A stretch of 64,000 nt of DNA from Thalassobium sp. R2A62 (GTDB lineage: Bacteria > Pseudomonadota > Alphaproteobacteria > Rhodobacterales > Rhodobacteraceae), in assembly GCF_000161835.1 (NCBI RefSeq), contig NZ_GG697169.2, positions 1,172,418 through 1,236,417 on the forward strand. Reading direction: 5' to 3'. Positions 10,051 through 20,882 of the stretch are shown one piece after another; within the stretch, counting starts at the first letter, position 1, and each line of letters begins with the position of its first letter. Under the pieces are notes generated by a model, which saw nothing but the letters and a program-made list of their open reading frames with translations, was not told the DNA's origin and searched no databases. The translations under genes and the position numbers were made by a program.

Positions 10051-10916
10051 CAGTTCCCGTCCCCAAATTCTGTTTGTTTAATTGTCCGCAACGCTTCGGC
10101 TGCTTGTGTATTCAATCGAATGGTCGGACGATCTTTGTGACGCAAGTCCACAACCGCGACGTCGCGATCCAACAATTCTTGGGCTTCGTGAAGCACGATG
10201 ACCCGTTCAAGCGCTTCAAGCGCACCGTGAGTTGGCAAAAGAAGTCGCTGCTCGCGGTCTAGGACCACATCCCAACGCCGCTCGCCCATACGGACCAATC
10301 CGCGCACACGTGTCGAGATCGGCCCCGTTGCTGCAAATAGCTCTAGCGCCTCATCAATGTGATCTTGGGCACCATCACCAGCGATCAAAGGCAGGTCAGC
10401 CCGATGACTACGCGCGTCGATCGGCCCCACAAAGACGCCAGAACCGTCAATCATGCGCAGCCCGTCACGGGTGCGCCAAATTGCAACGGGAACACGTTCT
10501 GCGATGTCGACCTGCAAAATACCGCCTGGGCGCACGCGCAATGCAGCACCCTCAACGGCATTTAGTGCTTCGATCGTCAGACGCATCTCTTCGAGGTCCA
10601 GATCAAAGGAACTGATCGGGAAATCCACTGGCACAACAGTCCGCACATCGCCCGAGGTCATCGGCCCTGCCCCGTCAATCGCCATAGCAGACACCATAAA
10701 TTCTGGCCGCTCTTCAATCGAAGCCCGAATGTCGGCGACAGCCTCGCTTGTTTTCGCGCGCCGACCTTCATCCATAAAATAGAGCCCGACGCCAGCGGCC
10801 ATCACCAAAATAGGCAAACCCTTGCGCAACAAAACGCGAAACGTCGGTGTCAGCATCAGACGCTGATACCGGTATCCCCAACGGCTGGGGGCTGGATCAC
10901 GCTTTACCTGTTGCAT
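10050..10916 (-). CDS. ftsQ: Cell division protein FtsQ
   Basis: Bitopic inner-membrane divisome protein linking early and late components. Residues 1-30 are cytoplasmic and basic, a single membrane helix (about 32-49, [16 protein letters not shown]) follows, then a POTRA domain (about 70-140) and the beta domain. Length 288 residues is normal. The start overlaps the end of ddl by 13 bases and the stop overlaps the ftsA start, so the three genes are tightly coupled. Confidence 0.95.
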   Translation of the reverse strand: MQQVKRDPAPSRWGYRYQRLMLTPTFRVLLRKGLPILVMAAGVGLYFMDEGRRAKTSEAVADIRASIEERPEFMVSAMAIDGAGPMTSGDVRTVVPVDFPISSFDLDLEEMRLTIEALNAVEGAALRVRPGGILQVDIAERVPVAIWRTRDGLRMIDGSGVFVGPIDARSHRADLPLIAGDGAQDHIDEALELFAATGPISTRVRGLVRMGERRWDVVLDREQRLLLPTHGALEALERVIVLHEAQELLDRDVAVVDLRHKDRPTIRLNTQAAEALRTIKQTEFGDGN

Positions 10917-11824
10917 GTCGCATCCTCGATGATCCAGCGCATCAGGTCGGGAAAGCTAATCCCAACGTGGGCGGCCTGTTCAGGAACCAACGACGTCGGC
11001 GTCATTCCGGGCTGTGTGTTTGTCTCGAGCAGGATCAAACCGTCGATGCCACGTGCTTCGTCCCAGCGGAAATCTGTGCGTGTCGCACCGCGACAGCCCA
11101 ACGCCACATGCGCGCGCAAGGCATAGTCCAAGCAGGCATCATGAATTTCGGATGGAATGTCAGCAGGCAAGACATGGCGCGATCCACCTTCGACATATTT
11201 GGCGTCGTAGTCGTACCAGCCATCCGTAATGATATCGGTCACGGTCAAGGCGCGATCACCTAGAACAGTGGTTGTCAATTCGCGACCAGGTGCAAATGCT
11301 TCGACCATCACCTCGTCTGGCATCTCATCGCCCAATGTGGGGGGCCCGTTCGCCCCATCCTCGACCAGATACACGCCAACGGACGAGCCTTCGTTGTTAG
11401 GCTTGATCACATATGGTACATCTAGAACATGGCTGACTTGGGCGGCCTCTTTGCTGACCAAACGGCTTTCAACAACGGGCAGTCCCGCTTCGACAAAGAC
11501 CTGTTTGCTGCGCTGCTTGTCCATCGCGAGGGCCGAAGCCAAAACGCCGGAATGGGTGTAGGGGATTTGCATCCACTCAAGAATACCTTGAACACAGCCG
11601 TCTTCCCCCCAGCGACCGTGGAGCGCGTTGAATACAACATCGGGTTGGTGTTCGGCCAGATGCACAAAAAGATCGTGGCCTGCATCGACCTCGATCACTT
11701 CATATCCATTTTCCCGCAAGCCAGTAGCACACTCAAACCCTGAGCTCAGCGACACCTCCCGCTCTGCGGACGGCCCACCTTTTATCACTACTATCTTGGG
11801 GTTTGCCCTGCTCGACATTCCCAT
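10904..11824 (-). CDS. ddl: D-alanine--D-alanine ligase
   Basis: ATP-grasp enzyme making D-Ala-D-Ala for the peptidoglycan stem. The 306-residue protein carries the N-terminal [15 protein letters not shown] substrate loop, the central FVEAGLPV and [11 protein letters not shown] nucleotide segment, and C-terminal [17 protein letters not shown] metal and substrate motif. AAGG precedes ATG 11824; a second in-frame ATG lies two codons downstream. It overlaps ftsQ by 13 bases and lies 81 bp after murB. Confidence 0.96.
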   Translation of the reverse strand: MGMSSRANPKIVVIKGGPSAEREVSLSSGFECATGLRENGYEVIEVDAGHDLFVHLAEHQPDVVFNALHGRWGEDGCVQGILEWMQIPYTHSGVLASALAMDKQRSKQVFVEAGLPVVESRLVSKEAAQVSHVLDVPYVIKPNNEGSSVGVYLVEDGANGPPTLGDEMPDEVMVEAFAPGRELTTTVLGDRALTVTDIITDGWYDYDAKYVEGGSRHVLPADIPSEIHDACLDYALRAHVALGCRGATRTDFRWDEARGIDGLILLETNTQPGMTPTSLVPEQAAHVGISFPDLMRWIIEDATCNR

Positions 11825-11905
11825 ACGCGCCTTAAATGCGGATCTTTTGATCCATTCTATTCTATCAGTGCGCCTTCGTTATTTGCCTGCCAGAAGGTCG
11901 CCTGT

Positions 11906-12832
11906 TTATGCAGCCGGTTCACCGACCCGCATAATTTCCCACTCTAACGTGATCCCACTGGAATCGTAAACCTTTTTCCGCACATCTTCACCCAATCCTT
12001 CTAGATCAGCGGCAGTTGCGCCCCCCGCATTGGTCAGAAAATTGGCGTGCATCTCGTTCATGACGGCCCCGCCGCGGATCGCACCGCGCATGCCAGCGTC
12101 TTGGATCACCTTCCACGCTTTCAACTCTTGGCTGTCATCGGCCCGTCCCGTGCTTGAGAAACCAGCAGGGTTGCGGAACGTACTGCCTGCAGTGCGATCT
12201 TTCGTAGGTTGTGTCTCGTCTCGTTTGGCCAGTTGGGCCGCCATGCGGTCGTTCAAGGTCTCAGCGTCGCCTGCAACCCCCTTCAAGACAGCCGAAATCA
12301 AGACTGCTCCTTGGGGCAATTCTGTCTGGCGATAGGCGAATTGTAGGTCATTCGCGCTCAGCGTCTTGATCGTCCCGTCGCGCAGCACGACAGTCGCGCT
12401 CTCGAACACATCCGCGACATAGGACCCATAGCACCCCGCATTCATGCGAACAGCGCCACCAATGCTGCCCGGAATGGTCCGCAAAAACGTCAGATCGACG
12501 CCAGCATCTGCTGCACGCCGCGCAACATGGACATCCAATGCCGCGGCACCTGCAGTAACTTTCAGCCCATCGATTTCGATGCCATTGAACCCGCGCCCCA
12601 GCCGGATGACGACACCACGAATGCCACCATCGCGCACAATCAAATTGCTACCCACACCCATCGGAAACACAGGCACGTCAGACGGCAAAGCCGATAAAAA
12701 ATCGGCCAAATCCTCGACATCTGCGGGTTGGAACAGCACATCAGCAGGTCCGCCCACGCGCAACCACGTCAAATCATCTAGGGACCGATCAGGGGTCAGT
12801 CGCCCGCGAACTGGGGATAACTTATCAATCAT
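11906..12832 (-). CDS. murB: UDP-N-acetylenolpyruvoylglucosamine reductase MurB
   Basis: FAD enzyme that reduces UDP-GlcNAc-enolpyruvate to UDP-MurNAc. Residues 25-65 contain [13 protein letters not shown] and [14 protein letters not shown], the FAD pyrophosphate motifs; [18 protein letters not shown] follows; and [11 protein letters not shown] carries the catalytic serine region, with a late glutamate in LTLEWE-type context. It is a 308-residue type II-like MurB. The ATG overlaps the preceding 96-residue membrane gene by four bases (ATGA). Confidence 0.96.
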   Translation of the reverse strand: MIDKLSPVRGRLTPDRSLDDLTWLRVGGPADVLFQPADVEDLADFLSALPSDVPVFPMGVGSNLIVRDGGIRGVVIRLGRGFNGIEIDGLKVTAGAAALDVHVARRAADAGVDLTFLRTIPGSIGGAVRMNAGCYGSYVADVFESATVVLRDGTIKTLSANDLQFAYRQTELPQGAVLISAVLKGVAGDAETLNDRMAAQLAKRDETQPTKDRTAGSTFRNPAGFSSTGRADDSQELKAWKVIQDAGMRGAIRGGAVMNEMHANFLTNAGGATAADLEGLGEDVRKKVYDSSGITLEWEIMRVGEPAA

Positions 12833-13119
12833 GTCTCATCTCTCCACCGCTTGACGAGGCCAACAATCGTCACTGTCACTCCAAAGACCAGCCCAGGCAC
12901 AATCACAAAGATAAACCCAAAATAGAGCGTTGGATCCGCGTCCCGAATGGGCAAATCTCGTGCCCAGCGGATAAACACCAAAACACAAAGAATAAAGATG
13001 AACCAATAGAGCCAGACCCAAACGCCGCGTGTGCGCGCGATGTAATAGGGTCCAAGGCAAGACGCGAGAAACACCAACGCAAAGCTGGCAATCTTGATCA
13101 GGTTCATAGCAAAAATCAT
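12829..13119 (-). CDS. Small membrane protein, unknown (dcw cassette gene 4)
   Basis: A 96-residue protein with three hydrophobic stretches (about residues 8-24, 34-50, 66-86) and the polar loop [18 protein letters not shown] between the last two. I do not recognise a family. Both ends are ATGA overlaps: with murB downstream and with the 97-residue membrane gene upstream. An internal Met at residue 5 is an alternative start, but the overlap favours the first. Its fixed, coupled position between murC and murB suggests co-expression with envelope synthesis; function is unknown. Confidence 0.8.
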   Translation of the reverse strand: MIFAMNLIKIASFALVFLASCLGPYYIARTRGVWVWLYWFIFILCVLVFIRWARDLPIRDADPTLYFGFIFVIVPGLVFGVTVTIVGLVKRWRDET

Positions 13120-13409
13120 CGGCGCATCCTCTTAAACCCGACACCACAACCATAGCAGATCGCAAAGGCGACAAGCCCCACGAGCCATCCCGCCGCAAAC
13201 AGCAAAAACCCTGAAAAGAACGGGGCCGGTATGTCAGCCGTCAGAACGAGCACGCCGTTTACTACCCCTAGGGCCATCATGAAAGCAGTGTAGATCACCA
13301 ACCTTTTGCGGAACCCAGCAAAGCCATCGTCGAGCCCAGCAAAAATGGCCCCAATCATCGTCCAGATGGTAAACCCAATCCCTCCGAAAATGACGGCGAC
13401 CCCAGCCAT
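13116..13409 (-). CDS. Small membrane protein, unknown (dcw cassette gene 3)
   Basis: A 97-residue protein with about three predicted membrane helices (residues 3-20, 33-52, 62-85) and a basic C-terminus [10 protein letters not shown]. The start was set at 13409 because its ATG overlaps the upstream DUF2484-like stop as TAATG; a longer frame to 13463 would overlap that gene by 55 bases. It ends in an ATGA overlap with the next small gene. No family recognised. Confidence 0.75.
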   Translation of the reverse strand: MAGVAVIFGGIGFTIWTMIGAIFAGLDDGFAGFRKRLVIYTAFMMALGVVNGVLVLTADIPAPFFSGFLLFAAGWLVGLVAFAICYGCGVGFKRMRR

Positions 13410-13660
13410 TACGCGCGCCCAAACAGGCCACGCAGCCAGCGAGATAGGTAGATCACAGGCCACCGCAGAATGCTCATCGCTGCGATCAAAACGATAGCTA
13501 CGATCAACACGCCGTTTTCATAGGCCACAAAACCAACCAGCGGGATACCAACAGCGATCAAGACATAAGCGTTGCGCCAGTGGTGATCTTTGCTGGGCAA
13601 AAACGCGATGAGATTGGCCACGACCAACCAAACCAACGCAAGGATCAAGGACAGGCTCAT
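13409..13660 (-). CDS. DUF2484-like small membrane protein (dcw cassette gene 2)
   Basis: An 83-residue, two-to-three-helix protein beginning [22 protein letters not shown], followed by a short polar loop, a helix near residues 32-60, and a basic tail YLSRWLRGLFGR. It resembles the DUF2484 proteins found between murC and murB in Rhodobacteraceae. It is clearly a paralogue of the adjacent upstream gene: both start MS-x-x-LIL, have a W and LP at the same places and end with R-x-P-x-x-YL-x-R. ATGA overlap upstream, TAATG downstream. Function unknown. Confidence 0.8.
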   Translation of the reverse strand: MSLSLILALVWLVVANLIAFLPSKDHHWRNAYVLIAVGIPLVGFVAYENGVLIVAIVLIAAMSILRWPVIYLSRWLRGLFGRA

Positions 13661-13911
13661 TTGGGGATCACGGGCGTTTCACCCCACGCACGGCGCCAGA
13701 GGTATTTGAGAGGATTGCGGAACATCGAAACAAAGGCAAACACGCCAAAGGCTAGCCAAATCCAGCCATACGCGCAGCCGATCCAAATCAATAGGATGGG
13801 GGCCATTGCCAACAGGGCTACGCCGGGAAAGTACTGTCTGCGCATTGGCAGCATTGCCACGACGACCGATGTCAGCACCCAAAATGCACCTAGGATCAGC
13901 GGAATGCTCAT
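13657..13911 (-). CDS. DUF2484-like small membrane protein (dcw cassette gene 1)
   Basis: An 84-residue paralogue of the next gene, starting [22 protein letters not shown] with hydrophobic segments at about residues 3-22, 29-43 and 47-60, then a basic tail [13 protein letters not shown]. Its ATG overlaps the murC stop by four bases (ATGA), so it should be translated by ribosomes finishing murC. The family assignment comes from the shape, length and location known for DUF2484; no function is established. Confidence 0.8.
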   Translation of the reverse strand: MSIPLILGAFWVLTSVVVAMLPMRRQYFPGVALLAMAPILLIWIGCAYGWIWLAFGVFAFVSMFRNPLKYLWRRAWGETPVIPK

Positions 13912-15308
13912 TTTTCCAGACGAGCAGGCAGGTTATTCGCCCAAGCACTGATTGTACCCGCGCCGAGACACACAACCATGTCGCCCGGTTTGGTCTGCTC
14001 GCGCACAAGACGTTCAAGATCTTCCTCACCCAGAATGCTGCGCGCGTGACGGTGGCCAGAACGTATCATACCCGCCACCAGATCATCCCGAGACGCACCT
14101 TCGATCGGGTCTTCGCCTGCGGCAAAGACTTCGGCAATCGCCGCGACGTCTGCGTCATTAAAGCAACCACAGAAATCATCAAACAGGTCATGCAAACGGC
14201 TGTAGCGGTGTGGTTGATGCACCGCGATAACGCGGCCATCGCAGGCCTGTCGCGCAGCTTTGAGCGCGGCTGCAATCTCGACTGGGTGGTGCGCATAGTC
14301 GTCGATAATCGTCACGCCGTTGACCTTGCCGACACGGGTAAAGCGGCGGTTCACCCCTCCGAAATTTTCGAGGGCCGTTTTGATTTCTTCACTCTTCATG
14401 CCCAGATGCCGCGAGACCGCAACAGCGGCCAGCGCGTTTGACACGTTGTGATCACCCGGCATTGGCAACATGCAGCCTTCGATCACCTGATCTTCGGACT
14501 GAAGCTGGATGTCGAAGTAAGCAGAGCCATCTTTGTAGCTGAGATTGATCGCGCGCACGTCGACCTGCGCGTTAAACCCGTATGTCACAACGCGGCGGTC
14601 AGTGATCTTGCCAACCAATGCCTGCACTTCGGGGTGATCGGTGCAGCAAACAGCCAACCCGTAGAATGGAATGTTTGATACAAAATCGAGAAAGCCCTGA
14701 CGCAAGTTATCAAAGCTACCCCAGTGTTCCATATGCTCTGGGTCGATATTCGTGACGACTGCGATTGTCGCTGGCAAACGGTTGAACGTGCCGTCGCTCT
14801 CGTCCGCTTCGACTACCATCCAATCGCCTTGCCCGACCCGTGCGTTCGAACCATATGCGTGGATGATGCCGCCGTTGATCACGGTCGGGTCAATCCCACC
14901 CGCATCCAGCAATGCCGAGACCATAGTTGTGGTCGTTGTCTTGCCGTGCGTGCCCGCAACCGCAACATTCGATTTCAGACGCATCAGTTCTGCCAGCATT
15001 TCCGCCCGACGTACAATCGGCAGACCCTTGGCCCGCGCCGCGTCGTATTCTGCATTGCCGGGTTTTATCGCCGACGAGATCACGATGACCTCTGCCCCAT
15101 CAAGGTTTTCGCCGCTCTGCCCTTCAAAGACCCGAGCACCCAATGTTTCCAATCGGTCGGTGATCTTGGATTTCTTTAGGTCCGACCCTTGGATCGAATA
15201 CCCATGATCCAGCAGAACCTCTGCAATTCCGGACATCCCAATCCCACCGATGCCGACAAAATGGATGGCACCGACATAGAGGGGAAGTTTTGTCGCGGCT
15301 GCATTCAT
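13908..15308 (-). CDS. murC: UDP-N-acetylmuramate--L-alanine ligase MurC
   Basis: ATP-dependent ligase adding the first amino acid to UDP-MurNAc. Of 466 residues, the N-terminal [17 protein letters not shown] binds [15 protein letters not shown] is the P-loop, EADESDGTF the central-domain motif, and [10 protein letters not shown] and HQPHRYSRL are C-terminal signatures. The start at 15308 (MNAAATK) is preferred to a 68-codon upstream extension, which runs into murG and is not conserved in character. Thirteen bases separate it from murG. Confidence 0.97.
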   Translation of the reverse strand: MNAAATKLPLYVGAIHFVGIGGIGMSGIAEVLLDHGYSIQGSDLKKSKITDRLETLGARVFEGQSGENLDGAEVIVISSAIKPGNAEYDAARAKGLPIVRRAEMLAELMRLKSNVAVAGTHGKTTTTTMVSALLDAGGIDPTVINGGIIHAYGSNARVGQGDWMVVEADESDGTFNRLPATIAVVTNIDPEHMEHWGSFDNLRQGFLDFVSNIPFYGLAVCCTDHPEVQALVGKITDRRVVTYGFNAQVDVRAINLSYKDGSAYFDIQLQSEDQVIEGCMLPMPGDHNVSNALAAVAVSRHLGMKSEEIKTALENFGGVNRRFTRVGKVNGVTIIDDYAHHPVEIAAALKAARQACDGRVIAVHQPHRYSRLHDLFDDFCGCFNDADVAAIAEVFAAGEDPIEGASRDDLVAGMIRSGHRHARSILGEEDLERLVREQTKPGDMVVCLGAGTISAWANNLPARLEK

Positions 15309-15321
15309 GGGTCTGTCCGTT

Positions 15322-16419
15322 CTACGTGTTGGGCTGCGCAAGAGCCGTGACAAGCCCCGCAAGACGTTTGGTCGCGTCAGGGATGCCTTGGCCCACTGCG
15401 GCACCAGCCATCTGGGCGGCGCCACTAGGATTATTAATGATTGTTGCGATTTGCTCGGCCAATGTACCGACTTCGAGCTGGGATTCAGGAACGAGAATGG
15501 CCGCCCCTGCATCTGTCAGACCTCTCGCGTTTGCGGTCTGGTGATCTTCGGTTGCGGCCGGAAATGGCACCAGGATTGATGGTCGCCCAATCACGCTAAT
15601 GTCCGCGACAGACGACGCGCCGGCACGGCTTATGACCAGTTGCGCCTCTGTCATGCGGTTCGGGACGTCTGTGAAAAACGGCTGGACGTCGGCATTGATT
15701 CCTTCGTTCGCATAGTATGTCGCCACACGCATCAAATCTTCGTCGCGAGCTTGATGGCTCACACGGATGTTGCGCAGCGTCTCTGTCGGCAAGGATGCGA
15801 TCGCTGGCGGCACAATGTCAGACAGGATGCGCGCCCCTTGGCTTCCGCCCATCACGAGGATGGACATCGGATAATCACCTGGCGCGATGTACCCCGCCGC
15901 CGCACGTTCTAGGATCGCACCACGCACTGGATTGCCTGTGTGAATACCTTCTAAACCCGCTGGCAATGTTGTCGGCCAAGTGCCACAGGCCACCTTGTCG
16001 ACCCGCTTGGCAAAGAGCTTGTTCACCCGCCCCAAAACGCCGTTTTGTTCGTGGATCATGCGCGGTTTACGCAAAACCCATGCCGCGGCGATTGCGGGGA
16101 TCGAAGGGTAGCCACCAAAACCGACAACAACGTCCGGTCTATCGCGCATCATACCAAACGTGGCACCAACGACACCGGCCATAATCCGGAACGGCGCCAT
16201 CAATTTTGCAGCGATCCCGCGATGGGCAAAGGTCGCACTGCGCACCTGTTCTATCTCGACTGTATGGGGAAAACCACCCGTATACCGCGCGCCACGCTCG
16301 TCAGTGCTAAGCTTAACCCGCCACCCACGACGCACCATTTCCTCGGCCAGTGCTTGGGCGGGAAACATATGCCCACCGGTCCCACCGGCAGCCATAATCA
16401 AAAGTGGCTGATTGCTCAT
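15322..16419 (-). CDS. murG: Lipid II-forming N-acetylglucosaminyltransferase MurG
   Basis: GT-B enzyme that adds GlcNAc to lipid I at the inner leaflet. The first glycine-rich loop [17 protein letters not shown] is at residues 9-25. [15 protein letters not shown] is the second, and the UDP-GlcNAc site reads [12 protein letters not shown], followed by [14 protein letters not shown]. Length 365 is normal. It lies four bases after ftsW and thirteen before murC, in the classic ftsW-murG-murC order. Confidence 0.97.
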   Translation of the reverse strand: MSNQPLLIMAAGGTGGHMFPAQALAEEMVRRGWRVKLSTDERGARYTGGFPHTVEIEQVRSATFAHRGIAAKLMAPFRIMAGVVGATFGMMRDRPDVVVGFGGYPSIPAIAAAWVLRKPRMIHEQNGVLGRVNKLFAKRVDKVACGTWPTTLPAGLEGIHTGNPVRGAILERAAAGYIAPGDYPMSILVMGGSQGARILSDIVPPAIASLPTETLRNIRVSHQARDEDLMRVATYYANEGINADVQPFFTDVPNRMTEAQLVISRAGASSVADISVIGRPSILVPFPAATEDHQTANARGLTDAGAAILVPESQLEVGTLAEQIATIINNPSGAAQMAGAAVGQGIPDATKRLAGLVTALAQPNT

Positions 16420-16423
16420 TGGT

Positions 16424-17590
16424 TTAGCGTCCTCGGCTCAACAGAATATCACCTATTTCGCCTTGGGGACGGGTGCGGGTAAAGGCCAAAAGCATTCCAA
16501 CAGCAATTCCGCCAGCAATGAGCGAAGAGCCGCCGTAGCTGACAAATGGAAGCGTCATGCCCTTGGCTGGAAGCAACCGAACCGCAACACCCATATTGAT
16601 CATGGCTTGGACACCGAAACCGCAGGCCAGACCTGTACCGGCAAGCCGGATAAACGGATCGCGTTCACGCATCAGCCGCACGAGACTGCGCACCATGATA
16701 GTCGCGTAAAGAACAATGATCGCGAGCACACAAACCAGGCCATATTCCTCAGCTGCGACGGCGATGATGAAATCCGTATGCGCATCTGGCAGCGACCACT
16801 TCACTTGGCCTTCCCCAACGCCGACACCAAAAAACCCGCCCTCTTGGATCGCATTGGTAGCATAGCCCAGCTGCGTGCGCGGATCGACATCAGGGCTGAG
16901 AAAGCCATCAATACGGCGCGCAAAGTGTTCAGAGTTAGAATATGCAATTGTGCCTGAAAACACGACCAAACCCGCAAGGATGACCAGCAGGATCATTGGC
17001 GCACCAGCAACAAAATACAGCACGCCCCATGAAAACAGCACGAGGCAGGCCTGACCAAAGTCTGGTTGCAGCGCCAACATCAGCACGATCACAACGGCAA
17101 GAATAAAGGAATACGCTTTGCCCGGAGGGCCACCAACCTGCTGGCTCGCGGCCATCAGCCATGCGGCCATGACGATAAATCCAGGCTTGAGAAATTCAGA
17201 TGGCTGCAACGATGCAAAGCCGAGCGAATACCAACGCACCGCCCCTTTACCAAAGTCCGTGCCAAAGAACGGCAACAGCGCCAGTGCGATAAACGAACAA
17301 AGAAACCCGAGCACGGCCAATCGCCGGACCAGAACCGTCGACATCATCGACGTGATCAGCATCGCCGTCAGCGCCGCGCCACCAAAGATCGCCTGTCGTT
17401 GAACATAATGAAAAGGCTCGAACCCGTTCTTCGCAGCCAAGGGCGGCGAAGACGCGAGGCCCAGCAACAAGCCGATACCAAAGAGCACAAGAATGCAGGA
17501 CATCGACCATTTGTCGACCGTCCGCCACCATCGTGGAAGAACAGGATCACCGTCCCGCGTTGGGACTGTGCCAAAAACCATCTCTGTCAT
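16424..17590 (-). CDS. ftsW: SEDS peptidoglycan polymerase FtsW
   Basis: Septal lipid II polymerase of the SEDS family, 388 residues with about ten membrane helices. Recognisable are the [17 protein letters not shown] loop, [16 protein letters not shown] in the large periplasmic loop ([10 protein letters not shown]), [20 protein letters not shown], and the C-terminal [12 protein letters not shown] motif. The gene diverges from the flavoprotein at 17741 over 150 bp, so ftsW-murG-murC probably needs a promoter of its own there. Confidence 0.96.
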   Translation of the reverse strand: MTEMVFGTVPTRDGDPVLPRWWRTVDKWSMSCILVLFGIGLLLGLASSPPLAAKNGFEPFHYVQRQAIFGGAALTAMLITSMMSTVLVRRLAVLGFLCSFIALALLPFFGTDFGKGAVRWYSLGFASLQPSEFLKPGFIVMAAWLMAASQQVGGPPGKAYSFILAVVIVLMLALQPDFGQACLVLFSWGVLYFVAGAPMILLVILAGLVVFSGTIAYSNSEHFARRIDGFLSPDVDPRTQLGYATNAIQEGGFFGVGVGEGQVKWSLPDAHTDFIIAVAAEEYGLVCVLAIIVLYATIMVRSLVRLMRERDPFIRLAGTGLACGFGVQAMINMGVAVRLLPAKGMTLPFVSYGGSSLIAGGIAVGMLLAFTRTRPQGEIGDILLSRGR

Positions 17591-17740
17591 GGGCTTACCG
17601 CTTTACTGCCTCGAACACTGCCCCTTTTCGGGGTCTATTTCTCAATCATAGCGACAAAACCTGTGCGAATCTACCACAAAAATAGGGACTCCACGTGTCT
17701 GAGGCGTTGCCAATCACGCAGCAGTGGGCCAAGGAAAGCC

Positions 17741-18913
17741 ATGCAAGCCAAGACCCTGATCATAGGTGCCGGTGCCGCCGGACTGATGTGTGCCGCCCAA
17801 ACCGGGGCAGGCACCATTGTCATCGACCACGCCAAAGCCGCTGGCGAGAAAATCCGAATTTCCGGAGGCGGCCGCTGTAACTTTACCAATATGGGATGCG
17901 GAGCTGATAACTTTATCTCGCAAAACCGCCATTTCGCTAAGTCAGCGCTGAAGCGGTACACTCAGTGGGATTTCATCGAAATGGTCGATCGCCACGACAT
18001 CGCATGGCATGAAAAGACGCTAGGCCAGCTGTTTTGCGACGAAACCGCCAAAGACATCATCAAGATGTTGATTGCCGAGTCACCCGAAATGGATCTGCGC
18101 CTTCGCACGTCGCTGGTGTCTCTCGATCAAACAGAAAACGGGTTTCGCGCTGTTATCGAAACAGGTGGTAAACAAGACACGTTGAATGTCGCGAACGTTG
18201 TTGTCGCCTGCGGCGGTAAATCGATCCCCAAAATGGGTGCAACCGATCTTGGGTATAAGATCGCGCAGAAATTCGGCCACCAGATCATCGAAACGCGCCC
18301 TGCTTTGGTTCCACTGACCTTTTCGGGCAATCCGTTTGCCAGCATGTCCGGCACCGCGGCACCGGTGCGGCTAACTGCAAATGACACCAGTTTTGACGAA
18401 GCGTTGTTGTTCACCCATCGCGGTTTGTCTGGACCGGCTGTCTTGCAGGTCTCATCCTACTGGACCGAGGGCGACAGCATAACGGTTGATCTGGCGTCAA
18501 ACGGTACCCTGCCCCAAACGATCAAGACAGCGCGCAGCACAGAAGGTCGCAAAGATCTGACCACTATCCTCGCACAACACTTGCCAACGAAACTGGTCGC
18601 GCACCTAAGCACGCTATTGGACCTGTCTGGCAATGTCGGTGATCTAAGCGACAAGAAGATTGATGCACTGGTCGATGATTTGCGCAACTGGTCGCTGACC
18701 CCAAATGGGTCAGAGGGGTACCGCACAGCCGAGGTCACGCTAGGTGGCGTCGACACGGACGGGCTTTCATCGAAAACGATGATATCGAAAAATACGCCCG
18801 GCCTTTATTTCATCGGCGAAGTCGTAGACGTCACAGGCTGGCTGGGCGGATACAACTTCCAATGGGCTTGGTCATCTGGATGGGCCGCCGGACAGGACAT
18901 CGCGGGGAATTAG
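17741..18913 (+). CDS. HI0933/BaiN-family FAD flavoprotein (NAD(P)/FAD-dependent oxidoreductase)
   Basis: Flavoprotein of 390 residues, family known as HI0933-like; reactions of most members are unproven. The Rossmann motif IIGAGAAGLMCAAQ is at residues 6-19, GEKIRISGGGRCNFTN follows near 40, and FTHRGLSGPAVLQVSSYW plus the C-terminal FIGEVVDVTGWLGGYNFQWAWSSG are family hallmarks. The start at 17741 has AAGGAA ten bases upstream; the open frame further left is antisense to ftsW and not coding. It is the only plus-strand gene inside the dcw cluster, converging with murD. Confidence 0.92.
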   Translation: MQAKTLIIGAGAAGLMCAAQTGAGTIVIDHAKAAGEKIRISGGGRCNFTNMGCGADNFISQNRHFAKSALKRYTQWDFIEMVDRHDIAWHEKTLGQLFCDETAKDIIKMLIAESPEMDLRLRTSLVSLDQTENGFRAVIETGGKQDTLNVANVVVACGGKSIPKMGATDLGYKIAQKFGHQIIETRPALVPLTFSGNPFASMSGTAAPVRLTANDTSFDEALLFTHRGLSGPAVLQVSSYWTEGDSITVDLASNGTLPQTIKTARSTEGRKDLTTILAQHLPTKLVAHLSTLLDLSGNVGDLSDKKIDALVDDLRNWSLTPNGSEGYRTAEVTLGGVDTDGLSSKTMISKNTPGLYFIGEVVDVTGWLGGYNFQWAWSSGWAAGQDIAGN

Positions 18914-18929
18914 TCCGCTGCAGCCACGA

Positions 18930-20336
18930 CTAGGCGTCTTTGAGAACCGATTGCACCTGTTCCGCAAAATCGTCGCCGCGTTTTTCAAAGCTGTCATATT
19001 GATCAAAGCTGGCCGCCGCTGGTGCCAACAGAACCGTGTCGCCCGCTTCTGCATCTTGGTAGGCCGCAGCCACTGCTTCTTGGATAGTTGTGCAAATCTG
19101 CGTTTCGACACCTTCCAACTGGCGTGCAAAGCTCGCAGCCTCGCGTCCAATGACATAGGCCTTTCTGACGGCACCCAACTGATCCTTCAGGCCAGTCAAG
19201 CCGCCTTCTTTTTCCAGACCACCGCAAATCCAGCGGATGTTTTTGAACGCGGCAAGTGCTTTGGCTGCGCTGTCCACGTTCGTGGCTTTGCTGTCATTCA
19301 CATAACGCACGCCGTCTTGATCCGCGATTTGCTGACTGCGATGGGGCAATCCACCAAAGCTGTGAAGCGCCTGTTCGATTACCTTAGGTGCCAAACCTAA
19401 CGAGCGGCACGCAGCATAGGCGGCACAAGCGTTCTGGTGATTATGCGCACCGGGGAGCCCAATGATATCGCGTAAATCAATCGATCCCGCCTGACGGCCA
19501 TTGCGGTATTCGGACAAGAACCCTTTTCGCGCAAAAATGTTCCAGCCCGGACCCTGCAACTTGCGATCAACCGAGATCTGAATAATCCGCGACGGATCCA
19601 TTCCGTCCATCATTTGGTTGGATAGATATTGGCCTTCGACCTCGTCCACACCAATCACTGCCCGCTCGGGTCCACCTTCTGCAAAAAGCCTGCGCTTGGC
19701 CGCGAAATACCCACCCATTCCAGCATGACGATCCAGATGGTCAGGGCTCAGATTGGTAAAGACTGCAATGTCCGGCGTCAGCGACCGAGCAAGGTCTGTC
19801 TGGTAAGAGCTGAGTTCAAGCACGACGACTTCGCCGTCGATCGCCGGATCAATATCCAACACCCCACGCCCGATGTTGCCAGCCAGTTGCGTTGGACGAC
19901 CGACCTCGGTCAAGATGTGATGGATCAACGCTGATGTCGTCGACTTGCCGTTTGATCCCGTTACGGCGACCACTTGGGGGGCCACGTCGAAACGATCCCA
20001 ATCTCCGGTGGCGTAGCTTCTAAAGAACAAGCCAATGTCATTGTCGACTGGAACACCCGCCGCCCATGCCGCCGCGATGGTTTTGTTTGGCTCGGGGTAG
20101 AGATGTGGAATACCGGGCGACACGATCAGCGCGGAAACTCCATCGAACCCACCCTGTTTTGTCAGGTCGCGAACCGTCAGCCCCTCGGCCTCGGCCGCCT
20201 CGCGTGATGCCGCGCCGTCGTCCCAAACGACAACCTGCGCGCCGCCTTCGGCCAACGCTGCAGCCGCTGCTAGACCCGACCGTCCCAATCCTAAGACCGC
20301 AACTGTCGTACCGTTATATCCACGTACTGGGATCAT
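18930..20336 (-). CDS. murD: UDP-N-acetylmuramoylalanine--D-glutamate ligase MurD
   Basis: ATP-dependent Mur ligase adding D-glutamate, 468 residues. The N-terminal nucleotide fold reads [15 protein letters not shown], the P-loop is [27 protein letters not shown] lies in the central domain, and INDSKATN-type [17 protein letters not shown] and [19 protein letters not shown] are C-terminal. It ends 16 bp from the convergent flavoprotein and starts 12 bp after the unknown 177-residue gene. Confidence 0.97.
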   Translation of the reverse strand: MIPVRGYNGTTVAVLGLGRSGLAAAAALAEGGAQVVVWDDGAASREAAEAEGLTVRDLTKQGGFDGVSALIVSPGIPHLYPEPNKTIAAAWAAGVPVDNDIGLFFRSYATGDWDRFDVAPQVVAVTGSNGKSTTSALIHHILTEVGRPTQLAGNIGRGVLDIDPAIDGEVVVLELSSYQTDLARSLTPDIAVFTNLSPDHLDRHAGMGGYFAAKRRLFAEGGPERAVIGVDEVEGQYLSNQMMDGMDPSRIIQISVDRKLQGPGWNIFARKGFLSEYRNGRQAGSIDLRDIIGLPGAHNHQNACAAYAACRSLGLAPKVIEQALHSFGGLPHRSQQIADQDGVRYVNDSKATNVDSAAKALAAFKNIRWICGGLEKEGGLTGLKDQLGAVRKAYVIGREAASFARQLEGVETQICTTIQEAVAAAYQDAEAGDTVLLAPAAASFDQYDSFEKRGDDFAEQVQSVLKDA

Positions 20337-20348
20337 GAAATCACATTC

Positions 20349-20882
20349 CTATTTGCGGTCAAAGAGCGGGGCCATGAAACCGGCTGGGTTAACGTCGCCA
20401 CCAGACGACGGACTAGGCCGTGGCACGATGATCTCGGGTTCGGCACTGTCATGCAAACAGGCCGCGACTTCGCAACCAATTGCCTCTAGTCCCGCGTTTT
20501 TAGCAATCTTGATGACCCACGGCAAAACGAGCGTTTGTTCAGCGGCAACACCATCTAGGATGGGTTGTTTAAGCGCATATTGTGGGCCGTTGGGACCGTC
20601 CTCGAACACCACAAACCGGTCTTCTTCCTCGATCGAAAGAAGCGGTCCTATCGCACGAAGTGCTACATCAATCTCATGCGGGACCTGCGGTGTCTGAGGA
20701 GGTCCGTCCATGAAAATCGCGACAGGAAAGTCATGCGCCATCGCGGCCACGTCGACTTCGATATGAAGAGTTGCTTCAGAGGTCGTGCTCAGCTGCGACA
20801 CCTGTTTTAGAACAGCAGCAAACGCATCTGTCCGTTCGGACAGGCGCTGTTCGATCAGCGCAGTATACGCTGCTGCATCCAT
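20349..20882 (-). CDS. Conserved-looking hypothetical protein in dcw cluster (mraY-murD)
   Basis: A 177-residue soluble acidic protein with no signal peptide or membrane helix. Two features stand out: an N-terminal helical part ([21 protein letters not shown]) and a C-terminal Pro/Gly-rich tail ending GFMAPLFDRK. The start at 20882 is set by a TGATG overlap with the mraY stop; a longer frame to 20969 would run 87 bases into mraY. I recognise no family. Coupling to mraY and proximity to murD point to a role connected with wall synthesis, but this is inference from position only. Confidence 0.75.
   Translation of the reverse strand: MDAAAYTALIEQRLSERTDAFAAVLKQVSQLSTTSEATLHIEVDVAAMAHDFPVAIFMDGPPQTPQVPHEIDVALRAIGPLLSIEEEDRFVVFEDGPNGPQYALKQPILDGVAAEQTLVLPWVIKIAKNAGLEAIGCEVAACLHDSAEPEIIVPRPSPSSGGDVNPAGFMAPLFDRK

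Noticed and set aside
17066-17740. Upstream extension of the flavoprotein frame
   Set aside because: Arg/His/Gln-rich antisense of ftsW; the Rossmann start and AAGGAA site are at 17741.
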